A stretch of DNA of 54,790 nucleotides, taken from the NCBI RefSeq assembly GCF_000211815.1, contig NZ_GL890829.1, forward strand, positions 21,960 through 76,749. The letters are read 5' to 3'. Every line of letters begins with the position of its first letter. Position 1 is the first letter of the stretch. Of the stretch, positions 16,692 to 23,793 are shown piece after piece. Made by a program: the position numbers and the translations under genes. The notes under the pieces are model-generated. The model made no database searches. It was not told the origin of the DNA and saw nothing but the letters and a program-made list of their open reading frames with translations. Source of the DNA: Moorena producens 3L (GTDB lineage: Bacteria > Cyanobacteriota > Cyanobacteriia > Cyanobacteriales > Coleofasciculaceae).

Positions 16692-17384
16692 TTACTCTAG
16701 GTGACGACATGGGATCAGAAATGTAGCACCTAATAAGACCAAACTAGCCATTGTTATTGGCTCAGGAGCAGACTCTAAATCATCAACACTCACTAAAGAT
16801 TGATTAAACTTAAATCCAATCGGATGCTGCCTAGGAGATTGCTCCCAGCTGAAGCTAGCTTCATCAGTGGGATTTTGACTTGCTACCCAAGAGATACGAT
16901 CATTAAGACCCTCCAGCAAAATACTGAGAATAGAGCCTGGTGCAACGGTTTGACTACTAGCTGACTGAGCAAGTGCAGAAACTATACAGGCAGCAGCAGC
17001 AAACGTTTTCAGTAATACTTTGAACTGAAAGTGATTGCTGAAGATAAGTTGTTTCCGTTCTAATAGTGTATTAAGCTTGACTGGTGAGATATCTAAAAAC
17101 TTCACTCCTGCTTCATATTTAGCTGGTGAATCTAAACCAATTTTCCTTTGCCAGGCAATTTTCACCATAGAAGTAGCTGTGTAACTTATTCCTGGTAAGC
17201 AGAACTGAATTTTTTTATGCTCCCCAGTTTTTAATGGTTTGTTAATGTAAATTTTGCCACCGCCTTGACTCAGATTAACTACTAAATCATTTTGATCTGA
17301 AATCAGTCCTTCTATCTGATAATTTAGTAAGGTGATATGACGCGGAAATTTCCTACGCTCTTTGAGTAAATGAGTGTTAGTCAA
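16692..17384 (-). CDS. PilZ domain protein fused to a PEP-CTERM-type exported segment
   Basis: 230 residues. Residues ~8-105 are a PilZ domain, the c-di-GMP receptor fold, with the basic ERRKFPRH motif and NLSQGG (the [D/N]xSxxG element). Residues ~118-145 (FQFKVLLKTFAAAACIVSALAQSASSQ) look like a complete signal peptide in the middle of the protein. Residues 146-205 are a small polar segment. The end, APEPITMASLVLLGATFLIPCRHLE, is a PEP-CTERM-like sorting signal (Pro-Glu-Pro, hydrophobic stretch, basic tail). A cytosolic receptor followed by a secretion module in one frame is unusual. It may be a fusion of two genes by deletion, or two proteins with an unrecognised internal start near residue 115. 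Confidence 0.7.
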   Translation of the reverse strand: MTNTHLLKERRKFPRHITLLNYQIEGLISDQNDLVVNLSQGGGKIYINKPLKTGEHKKIQFCLPGISYTATSMVKIAWQRKIGLDSPAKYEAGVKFLDISPVKLNTLLERKQLIFSNHFQFKVLLKTFAAAACIVSALAQSASSQTVAPGSILSILLEGLNDRISWVASQNPTDEASFSWEQSPRQHPIGFKFNQSLVSVDDLESAPEPITMASLVLLGATFLIPCRHLE

Positions 17385-17766
17385 ATTAATCTCCTGAAAG
17401 ATAGGTGTTAGGAGTTAGGAGTTAGGGGTTAGGGGTTTGGTGTTTGGGGTGCATCTGTTACTTGTAAATCTATAACTAAAGGAAGTGTGGGACCCAGGCG
17501 CGGGAAGTGTGGGGAGGGTGGGGAGAGGGGGAGATAGGGGGATTTTTATTAAGGGTAATTGTCATAACATGATATTAGTCTTCTATTGTCCTGAGTGTTT
17601 TTGCATGCATTGAGATGCACCCGGTGTTTGGTGTTTGGTTAATGGTTAATGGTTAATGAGTAATGGTTTTAGTACTTAATGCCTGATGGTTAATACCTAA
17701 TACCTAGAGTCTAGAGCCTAGGATCTAGGATTTTTTAGTAATTTTTTATTTTGGTTGTCTTGATGA
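17385..17766. other. Intergenic region with MITE and minisatellite-like units
   Basis: About 380 bases: 'gttaggagttagg' units near the PilZ start, the second GGGTGCATCT element (17447-17622) and runs of 'aatggttaatgg' and 'tctagagcctagga' up to 17735. No gene. Confidence 0.65.
17447..17622. mobile_element. GGGTGCATCT MITE, second copy
   Basis: Left end GGGTGCATCT at 17447 and right end TGAGATGCACCC to 17622. GGTGTTTG occurs directly outside both ends (17439-17446 and 17623-17630), an 8-bp target duplication (9 if one shared G is counted). The interior again has 'gtgtgggacccaggcgcggga' style G-rich text and the same TTGCATGCATTGAGATGC right end as the copy at 16029-16180. Confidence 0.85.
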
Positions 17767-17979
17767 TTAACACCTTTTGAGAATTTTTGATGGTTGAGAG
17801 GATGCAGTTTTATTCCGGTTGCCTAAGTTATAGTTTTGTTTGATTAACCGATTGTAAGTTCGATAGGGCATATATTGCAAAGGATTGTAGCCAGAAAACC
17901 GTAATATCAATACACAAGCCCAGGAATACTTGCCAGAAATAATTGCTTCTATAACTTGATTTAATTGTTCAGTACTCAT
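17767..17979 (-). CDS. HetP-family small protein
   Basis: About 70 residues. MSTEQLNQVIEAIISGKYSWACVLILRFSGYNPLQYMPYRTYNRLIKQN is the characteristic block of the HetP family, whose founding member acts in commitment to heterocyst differentiation in Nostoc/Anabaena. Relatives are also found in non-heterocystous cyanobacteria, where their role is not known. The frame is open to 18015, but the Met at 17979 matches the family start. The C-terminus is basic and Ser/Lys rich. It is isolated among repeats. Confidence 0.7.
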   Translation of the reverse strand: MSTEQLNQVIEAIISGKYSWACVLILRFSGYNPLQYMPYRTYNRLIKQNYNLGNRNKTASSQPSKILKRC

Positions 17980-18267
17980 AAATCTATCTATATAAAGGTA
18001 GATGCAGCTAAGCAAAGGGTTTACTTCACTTTAGCAACTCCTAAGGAAGTTGTGCTAGGTGAAGTGCTGAAATGATAGCAGATGGTAAGATTACCGATCC
18101 TGCTGTGTATAAATCTATTCTTTCGAGCATAGGTTTGCGTTTAGGTTTGCGTTCAGGTTTGATTTAGTAGGATTTATGTATGTTTATGTATACTTTTTTT
18201 TTTGGGTATATGAGCATCCAAAAAATGTTATAATTACTCATTAAAAACAAAATTTAAAGTCCATTAA

Positions 18268-18302
18268 AACTGCCATGAACCTTGACAAAGTCCATGGCAG
18301 TT
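18268..18302. terminator. Hairpin with 10-bp stem
   Basis: AACTGCCATG pairs with CATGGCAGTT across a 15-base loop. No gene ends nearby, so a terminator role is only a possibility. Confidence 0.35.
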
Positions 18303-18315
18303 AACTTATTGGATA

Positions 18316-18342
18316 CTAGAGGGGCGACAAGCGCCCCTCTAG
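18316..18342. terminator. Hairpin with 11-bp GC-rich stem
   Basis: CTAGAGGGGCG (18316-18326) and CGCCCCTCTAG (18332-18342) with a 5-base loop. Strong enough to terminate transcription, although no T-run follows on either strand. Confidence 0.45.
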
Positions 18343-18456
18343 GTTAATAAGTATAAATAACTAATCAGATAATTCCAATTTCTGTGTAGGCTTGTTATAA
18401 ATATAGCGTTTATCACAGTTATGAGGTACAGTATTCTTTGAAGCTGATTCCCTGTT

Positions 18457-18502
18457 AGGTGCGCTTGACCTTGGCGAATTAAATTCGCCACGGGTCGCAC
18501 CT
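18457..18502. repeat. 46-bp double-palindrome unit
   Basis: Outer arms AGGTGCG/CGCACCT enclose an inner palindrome GGCGAATTAAATTCGCC. Sister copies at 19526-19568 and 37814-37859 keep length and architecture but change sequence in both arms. Confidence 0.75.
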
Positions 18503-18520
18503 GAAGATGCAGCGCATCCC

Positions 18521-18604
18521 TATTACCTATTACCTATTACCTATTACCTATTACCTATTACCTATTACCTATTACCTATTACCTATTACCTATTACCTAT
18601 TACC
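18521..18604. repeat. Heptanucleotide tandem array (TATTACC)x12
   Basis: Twelve uninterrupted copies of the 7-base unit. Such arrays are prone to copy-number change. There is no gene across it. Confidence 0.9.
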
Positions 18605-18812
18605 TAAAATACCTAAATTGTGTACCTCATAGCTATGATAATTGCTATACATACTGTTTCGTGGTAATAGCTAATCGGTAATTCCTTGGTCAATTCCCAA
18701 TTTCCTTCTTCCCAATTACCAGTAAATCATCTTTAGCCTCAATCACTGAAAATGGTATAATAGTTGAAGGTTGACTGTTCTTGATGTTCACTCCTGATCA
18801 GCAACTTGACAA

Positions 18813-18863
18813 AGCGATGCAGTGGCTCATGGGGGGGGACTTCCATCAGCCACTGCATCAAGA
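18813..18863. repeat. GC-rich palindromic element, short copy C
   Basis: Runs from agcgatgcagtggctcatgg to cactgcatcaaga, the reverse orientation of the other copies and with a contracted interior. Confidence 0.7.
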
Positions 18864-19034
18864 CATCAACTATCTTTGATTGCAACTTATACCAAGTTGA
18901 ATTAAAATTAATACTTAAAATTAATACTTAAAATTAATCAGTAGTAACTGCTTGCCCTATTAATCATTAACCCCATCACCCGTCATCTGTTCAAATGGTA
19001 ATATCTTTTCTGGAAGCGCAATTTAGTATGAGGA

Positions 19035-19448
19035 TTAGGTAGAGCAGGTGTTAGAAGTCTTAGCCGGATAATTTTTTAGTAACTTATTCAGCTGAAGTTG
19101 AGGCGTTGAAATAGGTGTTGCTGGCAGACCCAAAAGACAATCTATACTTTCTGGTGAGACTGTTGTAAACTGTAAACCAGCTCTATAGTTTGCTAGGGAA
19201 TTTCCTCTAGATTCTTGGCACCACATGACTTTAACTGTAGCATTCACTGTGTAATTTTGTGGCCAAAAAAATTGTATTTTTATAACTTGACCGACTGGGA
19301 TAGCTTTTTCACTGTAAATGGTGCAACCTCCTCGACTAATATTAACGACTGGCTGACGAGCTGAGAAGAGACCAGCCAATCGATAAGAAATGGAAGTCTG
19401 TTGGCGAGGTGATCTTCTTTTTTCTTGCATGCTGCTGGCATTAATCAT
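19035..19448 (-). CDS. PilZ domain protein
   Basis: 137 residues with a PilZ domain: EKRRSPRQ (RxxxR-type c-di-GMP contact) near the N-terminus, NISRGG ([D/N]xSxxG) about 30 residues on, then a beta-barrel pattern to ~residue 105 and a polar tail. The frame is open to 19493, but the first residues of that longer version (MHQDRQ) are encoded by the end of a GC-rich repeat. The Met at 19448, preceded by AAGGG, is the better start. It is clearly paralogous to the PilZ part of the protein at 16692-17384 but lacks the signal-peptide/PEP-CTERM extension. Confidence 0.75.
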   Translation of the reverse strand: MINASSMQEKRRSPRQQTSISYRLAGLFSARQPVVNISRGGCTIYSEKAIPVGQVIKIQFFWPQNYTVNATVKVMWCQESRGNSLANYRAGLQFTTVSPESIDCLLGLPATPISTPQLQLNKLLKNYPAKTSNTCST

Positions 19449-19482
19449 ACCCTTGACATTGATTAAGTAAAACGTTTGCCTG

Positions 19483-19578
19483 TCTTGATGCAAAGCGCGA
19501 GTGGGGGTTTACCCCAAGACCGCTTAGGTGCGCTTGACCCGTAATTAAATTCGCCATGGGTCGCACCTCTGCATCGCT
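19483..19578. repeat. GC-rich palindromic element D with nested double palindrome
   Basis: Begins tcttgatgcaaagcgcgagt and ends ctgcatcgct. The middle is replaced by a 43-bp AGGTGCG...CGCACCT unit (19526-19568), one repeat family nested in another. It overlaps the leader of the PilZ gene. Confidence 0.8.
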
Positions 19579-19633
19579 TTTATTTGTCTTTATTTGTCCA
19601 TTGTCTCAACCCCAGGTTTATGCTATGGTTCAT

Positions 19634-21022
19634 CTATCTGTTTGACTCTGTATGGTTTTTGTATGAGTTTAAGAAGACTTGACACTCCCCGATCATTAGA
19701 CGCGGGGATTCTGCTGACAGATTAGACTGTGGTAGCGCCCACAACCTAATTCTCGCTACGGTTGTCAAAGACCGTCTACCCAGTCGGCTTAAGTCTATAC
19801 CTAGCTTACTGGCTACTTTTCTTAAAATATTTGCACTACCATTTAGATCCGCATTTACAACTGAATTATCGCCACTACGGTAAAGACCACGCTTAATACG
19901 CTTTCCTGATGCTTTCCACCCATTTGGTTTTTCGCCAAATTTAGGCAGGGAGTCTCCATCAAGGTAACTAGCTTTACTTGTGTAAGCTTCTTCAGTTACT
20001 TCTAATCGAATCCCATGGATTTCACACAATTGTCTTAATCTGTCTTTGAGTTTGCCAAGAGGTATTTGAACAAAATTTTGGTTATTCAATCGCCCCATAT
20101 TAGCATTACTTTTTAAACCTTCGTTCCATCCCAAGACAATCGTATTTATACCGTATTTTAAACAGTGATTGATAATTAGCTTAGCTGCTTTATTGATGCC
20201 GTCCTTAATGCGGTGGTTACGCTTCCGAGTTACTCGATCAAGCCAACTATCCCAATAGCCTTGTGGTTTACCCTCTTTTCTGCTTGACACCTGCTTGTTC
20301 CAGTATTGGTTAAAAGCCTTCATTGCACGGGCATCAATCAAAAACGAATTGCCTAGGGTGTCAACACACGCTGCTAAATTATCAGCGGTTCCAACATCTA
20401 TACCTAATGCTTCATTGCTGGCTAAATTTCTCTGGTTGTTCTGAACTGGGATTTCATAAGACACTTCTAGATAGAAGACGCCATTTTTGGGGAGTATAGT
20501 CCATTCCTTTATTTTTCTTCCTTTTAAATTACTTGGAAAAGGCAAGGTAAAATTCTTAATCCCAAACCAGCGCCTAACAGTCAAACCAAGATAAAATTTA
20601 ACCTGTCCATTAACTAGTTTTGGCTTTTGACCACCTGAATTTGGATAAGTAACCTTGAACATCTTTGAGCCTTTTAAGTAGCTGGGAGGTTTTGGTCTAT
20701 GTTGCAACTTTCCCTTGAACCATAGGTCTCTTAGTTTTTTGTAAGACTTAAATGCTTCCGTGACACTTAATAGTGTTTGTTGGGCTGGAGTCGAAGGAAG
20801 TGACTTAGATATCTTTGTTTTTCCTACACTTGGTTCATAGATTAAGTCAAATTTTCCAGTCAATATTAAACCTGTCTTGAAAAATGTTTGACGAGCAAAA
20901 TACACCCCCATATTATAAAGCTTTCCTGACTGTTCACATAAATATTCCAAGATTGCCTTTGTTTCTTTATCCGGGTACAGCATTATTTGCTGTACTCCTA
21001 TGCTCTTATTAGCTTGAGCCAT
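19634..21022 (-). CDS. tnpB: TnpB-related protein of a divergent subgroup
   Basis: 462 residues with RuvC-I (GIDVG, D209) and RuvC-III (VVNADLNGSANIL, D392). At the RuvC-II site, where TnpB has 'E-(D/N)-L', it reads IVLGWNEGLK (Gly298 in the Glu position). At the zinc ribbon, where TnpB has TSQxCxxC, it has EEAYTSKASYLDGDSLP and no CxxC at all. The conserved EE before YTSK is a candidate replacement acid. The truncated TnpB at 36383-37048 has the same changes. The frame runs through the right-end hairpin (19687-19707) into flanking DNA, so the last ~15 residues are not native. TTGAC at 19679 marks the element end. Confidence 0.82.
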   Translation of the reverse strand: MAQANKSIGVQQIMLYPDKETKAILEYLCEQSGKLYNMGVYFARQTFFKTGLILTGKFDLIYEPSVGKTKISKSLPSTPAQQTLLSVTEAFKSYKKLRDLWFKGKLQHRPKPPSYLKGSKMFKVTYPNSGGQKPKLVNGQVKFYLGLTVRRWFGIKNFTLPFPSNLKGRKIKEWTILPKNGVFYLEVSYEIPVQNNQRNLASNEALGIDVGTADNLAACVDTLGNSFLIDARAMKAFNQYWNKQVSSRKEGKPQGYWDSWLDRVTRKRNHRIKDGINKAAKLIINHCLKYGINTIVLGWNEGLKSNANMGRLNNQNFVQIPLGKLKDRLRQLCEIHGIRLEVTEEAYTSKASYLDGDSLPKFGEKPNGWKASGKRIKRGLYRSGDNSVVNADLNGSANILRKVASKLGIDLSRLGRRSLTTVARIRLWALPQSNLSAESPRLMIGECQVFLNSYKNHTESNR

Positions 21023-21050
21023 TATATATCGTTAATTATTCTCGTTATAT
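19679..21050 (-). mobile_element. IS200/IS605-superfamily TnpB-only element no. 3
   Basis: Right end: TTGACAC followed by CCCCGATCATTAGACGCGGGG (19687-19707). The left end is not resolved; the 'atatatcgttaattattctcgttatatcgat' imperfect palindrome beginning around 21025 is a candidate. No tnpA. Confidence 0.55.
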
Positions 21051-21510
21051 CGATTAGAATCTACACTGGTAGCGACATTAAATTCCGATAAACTTGTTTT
21101 TTTAAAAAAAGCTATAAAAATTAAACTTAAAATTTACTTATCTAGTCCATTTATCCTAGAAAATAAAAATTTTAATAAAGTATTTATCTGCAAAAATAAA
21201 GATAATTTAGCCACATTTTTTCAAAATTATTTACAGAAAGATATGGTAATTGTAAGTAGAAAAATATTAAAAATTTATCTGTATAAATATATCATCAAAA
21301 TGCGATTCACCAGGTAGTCATAGCTTTGAAAGGTAGATTTGAAAGGGAGAAGTGCTAACTACTTAATAAAAGAGTTTACCGATCTTAATAAACTTCCATC
21401 TTTCTGGACAAACAGTTATTTTTTTAAGGGCAGCGGGGAAAGTAAGTACTGAAACCATTCAAAGGTACATTAACGATCCTGATCACGGTTAGCTTACTAG
21501 GTGGCTTTAG
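21051..21510. other. AT-rich spacer
   Basis: About 460 bases, very AT-rich from 21090 to 21300. No gene, no clear repeat. Confidence 0.5.
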
Positions 21511-21685
21511 CAGGGTAAGCGCAAGAATCAATAAGCTGTGGCTTATTGATAAAAAAACGGGATCATTCTCAACAAATTAACTCTATTGCGAGTAAAGTTC
21601 TACGAGATTATAGGGGTTTCGAGCCACGAGCAACCGATATCCGACCAATGCACATGATGAGCCATTTTTTCTTGCGCTTACCCTG
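21511..21685. mobile_element. 175-bp MITE with 17-bp ends and 10-bp target duplication
   Basis: Perfect inverted ends CAGGGTAAGCGCAAGAA (21511-21527) and TTCTTGCGCTTACCCTG (21669-21685). GTGGCTTTAG flanks both sides (21501-21510, 21686-21695). CAGGG ends and a 10-bp duplication fit ISAs1-type mobilisation. The target is itself a palindrome (GTGGCTTTAGCCAC). Confidence 0.9.
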
Positions 21686-21825
21686 GTGGCTTTAGCCACT
21701 AGGTGGCATTCCTCCCCGGTCATTAGACACCAGGGCTGTTTCATTCTCTAGAAAATAGAAGATAATCAGATATAATTAATCTTAAGTACAAAAACTGAGG
21801 ATATATCTCAAATTATGGCTCATTG

Positions 21826-21964
21826 TCTTGATGCAATAGCGAGTGGGGGAAACCACGGCAGTCGCTCATGGGGGAGACCACGGCAGTCGCTCATGGGGGA
21901 AACCCCCAAGACCGCGCTGCCTCCCCAAGACCGCGCTGCCTCCCCAAGACCGCGCTGCATCGCT
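21826..21964. repeat. GC-rich palindromic element E, expanded, in ISAs1-like transposase
   Basis: Longest copy (139 bp): duplicated 'cggcagtcgctcatggggg' and triplicated 'accgcgctgcctcccca' modules. It replaces the transposase C-terminus and leaves the frame open, so the codons after AAISEA encode repeat-derived residues (MQRGLGEAARSWGG...). Confidence 0.88.
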
Positions 21965-22231
21965 TCACTGATTGCTGCCTTGATAGAATCAAAGCCATGT
22001 GCTCGAAGAAGAGTTAAAACCCATGTTTTGAGCAAAGATAAGTTTAAAGGAGCTTGTCCTGACGTTTGCGGACTAATATCTTCTTCATAGATGACGTCTT
22101 TTACCCAAGGTCGAGAATTTTCAATGAGCCAATGTCCTCTAATTCCATTGGCCAAACCACGAGATAATGGTGGTTTTGAACAAAGATAATAACTGATGCT
22201 TCTATAAGTCTCATTTCCACGAGTTCCACTG

Positions 22232-22337
22232 CGTTTGAAGTTACCGTAAGGTAGTGGAGCCAAAATCTGCCAAGTTTTAACCCTTCTATGCATAGCCTGC
22301 CCACCATAAAGGCTCCACTACCTAAGGTTTCGTCTCA
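22232..22337. repeat. Covarying-stem hairpin element, copy 3 (loop inverted)
   Basis: Stem GGTAGTGGAGCC/GGCTCCACTACC. Flanks are CAAAC-side GTTACCGTAA at the left and TAAGGTTTCGTCTC at the right, the reverse orientation of copies 1 and 2, but the loop ('...ttttaaccctt...ccataaa') reads in the same orientation as theirs. This suggests inversion between the stem arms. It sits between VIKVSE and RSGTRGN of the transposase. Confidence 0.82.
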
Positions 22338-22608
22338 GAGACTTTAATCACACAACCAGCTCCAATCCATTTGGGGTCAAGGTTTTCGGGTGGATCAAAC
22401 ACTTCAATAAGACGATTTGTATTACGGTTTCTAGTTTTTTCATAATGGGTCACTTTTTGTCGTGGTGTAAGCTGGTTTGATTCCGTTTCTATTTGTTGAT
22501 ATAATTTGGGTTGATTTTTTTTGACTTTAACTAGATAGTCATTCCCTGACTCGACGATGGCTGCCAGAGTTTTTTTTGACAATGAAGAGCATCAAAACTA
22601 AAAACTAC

Positions 22609-22714
22609 GGAGATGAAACCTTGAACAGTGGAGCCTTATTACAAAAGATTTAACCCTTTTCTGCATAACCGATCACCCATAAAGGCTCCACTGTTCTACG
22701 GGAACTTCAAAACC
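22609..22714. repeat. Covarying-stem hairpin element, copy 2
   Basis: Flanks GGAGATGAAACCTT and TACGGGAACTTCAAAAC. Stem GAACAGTGGAGCC/GGCTCCACTGTTC; loop with acaaaagatttaaccctttt. It lies between DLTG and VVFSFDALHC of the ISAs1-like transposase. Confidence 0.85.
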
Positions 22715-22724
22715 TGTTAAATCT

Positions 22725-22945
22725 CTGGGGGGTGACATGCAATCTGAAATCCTTACTGGATAATAATTTCAGCCTATAAGTTACAAAAATATACATTCTG
22801 TTTTGGGCTGATATTGGACGTAGTTATAAGGGGTTGAACTTCCAGAAAATGAATCGAGGGTTAATTTCTGACTGTATCTTCGATGAGGTCATTGGCATCA
22901 AAGCCTTATATACTAATGTTTTTAGGGCTCATGTCACCCCCTCAG
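22725..22945. mobile_element. 221-bp MITE with 9-bp target duplication
   Basis: Near-perfect inverted ends: CTGGGGGGTGACATG at the left and CTGAGGGGGTGACATG read from the right. GTTAAATCT is duplicated on both sides (22716-22724 and 22946-22954). No coding capacity. It interrupts the transposase within the LLDL(T) region. Confidence 0.88.
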
Positions 22946-23793
22946 GTTAAATCTAATAAGTCAATTAATTCTCGAACGACGTAAATTTCGCTTTCCTGTT
23001 TGTTCGACATCATTTTTACCCCTAAGACTAATCTTCTTTGATGAGCAAAAGCCGAAACACAACTGATCAAGTTTTGTTTCGCGTTATCGTAGTTACTAAC
23101 AGTATTTTTGAGGCTCTTCCCATCTATGGATATCCATTCTGAAGAGGGAATAACACCATAGTGTTGACTCCATTTATTAAATACAAGTTGGAGTTCTTCG
23201 TAATCTAAATTAACCATGACTCTTCTGATCACTGAATAAGAAGGAACACGAGCATGCATGAATTTGAAGTCTATTAATCAATTCCCTTCGATGACGTTCC
23301 ACAAATCTACCTAATTGTCGATAACCCCAATAACCACTCATCATTCCCATAATTATGATTAGAAGCACCAGCCAGAGAGGATGACGAAGACCATGAGGAT
23401 CTCGATGATCAGGTATTTGTTTGAGATAGTCGATTAAGCTTTTTTCGATGATCCATGGGATATAAGGGAATTTAGCCCGGTTTTTCCGGCTATTGCTTCA
23501 ATATACACCTTTTTGCTCTATAATGAAACAGCCCTGGGTCATTAGACACGGGGTTTCCTGCTACCTAGATCTTTATGAGATAATCGTAAGCATTTAGCGA
23601 TCAGCTCTGGTCTACTAAGCTTTTGAAGCCAGGAAAACTTAGGCATTTGGCTGAGGACAGTGAGTACATGATTATTCCTGGGACTTCCCTCAAGAAGCTG
23701 ATAGCTGATACGCGACACGCGCTATAGCTGAAGTCATGAGGGTAGACACTGCTGAGCTGCATGACGCTGTTGTAATAATGGAGGACACAATCT

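Larger units (their letters stand above)
18402..18649. mobile_element. TATAGC-ended MITE, 248 bp
   Basis: The 29-base ends match at about 25 positions when inverted: TATAGCGTTTATCACAGTTA and on to GAGGTACA at the left, TATAGCAATTATCATAGCTA and on to GAGGTACA read from the right. A third end of the same kind begins the element at 38126. The interior carries the 46-bp double palindrome and the TATTACC tandem array. Confidence 0.75.
18016..19034. other. Kilobase of hairpins, tandem repeats and MITEs
   Basis: No gene. Contents in order: hairpin AACTGCCATG/CATGGCAGTT (18268-18302), hairpin CTAGAGGGGCG/CGCCCCTCTAG (18316-18342), a 248-bp TATAGC element (18402-18649) that itself contains a 46-bp double palindrome and twelve TATTACC heptamers, and a GC-rich element remnant (18813-18863). 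Confidence 0.75.
21810..23460 (-). pseudogene. ISAs1-like transposase, multiply interrupted
   Basis: Minus-strand order: an N-terminal piece about 23460-23262 (IIEKSLIDYLKQIPDHRDPHGLRHPLWLVLLIIIMGMMSGYWGYRQLGRFVERH); frame change; 23259-22955 (SVIRRVMVNLDYEEL...EWISIDGKSLKNTVSNYDN...LIDLLDL); MITE 22725-22945; hairpin element 22609-22714; 22606-22338 (VVFSFDALHCQKK.TLAAIVESGNDYLVKVKKNQPKLYQQI...IKVSE, with a one-base loss in an A8 run); hairpin element 22232-22337; 22231-21965 (RSGTRGNETYRSISYYL...IRGHWLIENSRPWVKDVIYEEDISP...TWVLTLLRAHGFDSIKAAISE); then the GC-rich element. DGKSLK, LDALH-like and GHWLIEN-VKDV.F-ED motifs identify the family. Confidence 0.88.
21731..23536 (-). mobile_element. 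ISAs1-like element carrying four later insertions
   Basis: Inverted ends CAGGGCTGTTTCATT (21731-21745) and AATGAAACAGCCCTG (23522-23536). The same 13 bases, GGTCATTAGACAC, lie directly outside both ends (21718-21730 and 23537-23549). They form the loop of a CCCC...GGGG hairpin that is itself a TnpB-type end. The encoded transposase is interrupted by the repeats listed separately. Confidence 0.88.

Noticed and set aside
18521..18604. Regular short repeats that could suggest a CRISPR array
   Set aside because: The unit is seven bases with no spacers. It is a simple tandem array; no cas genes are in the window.
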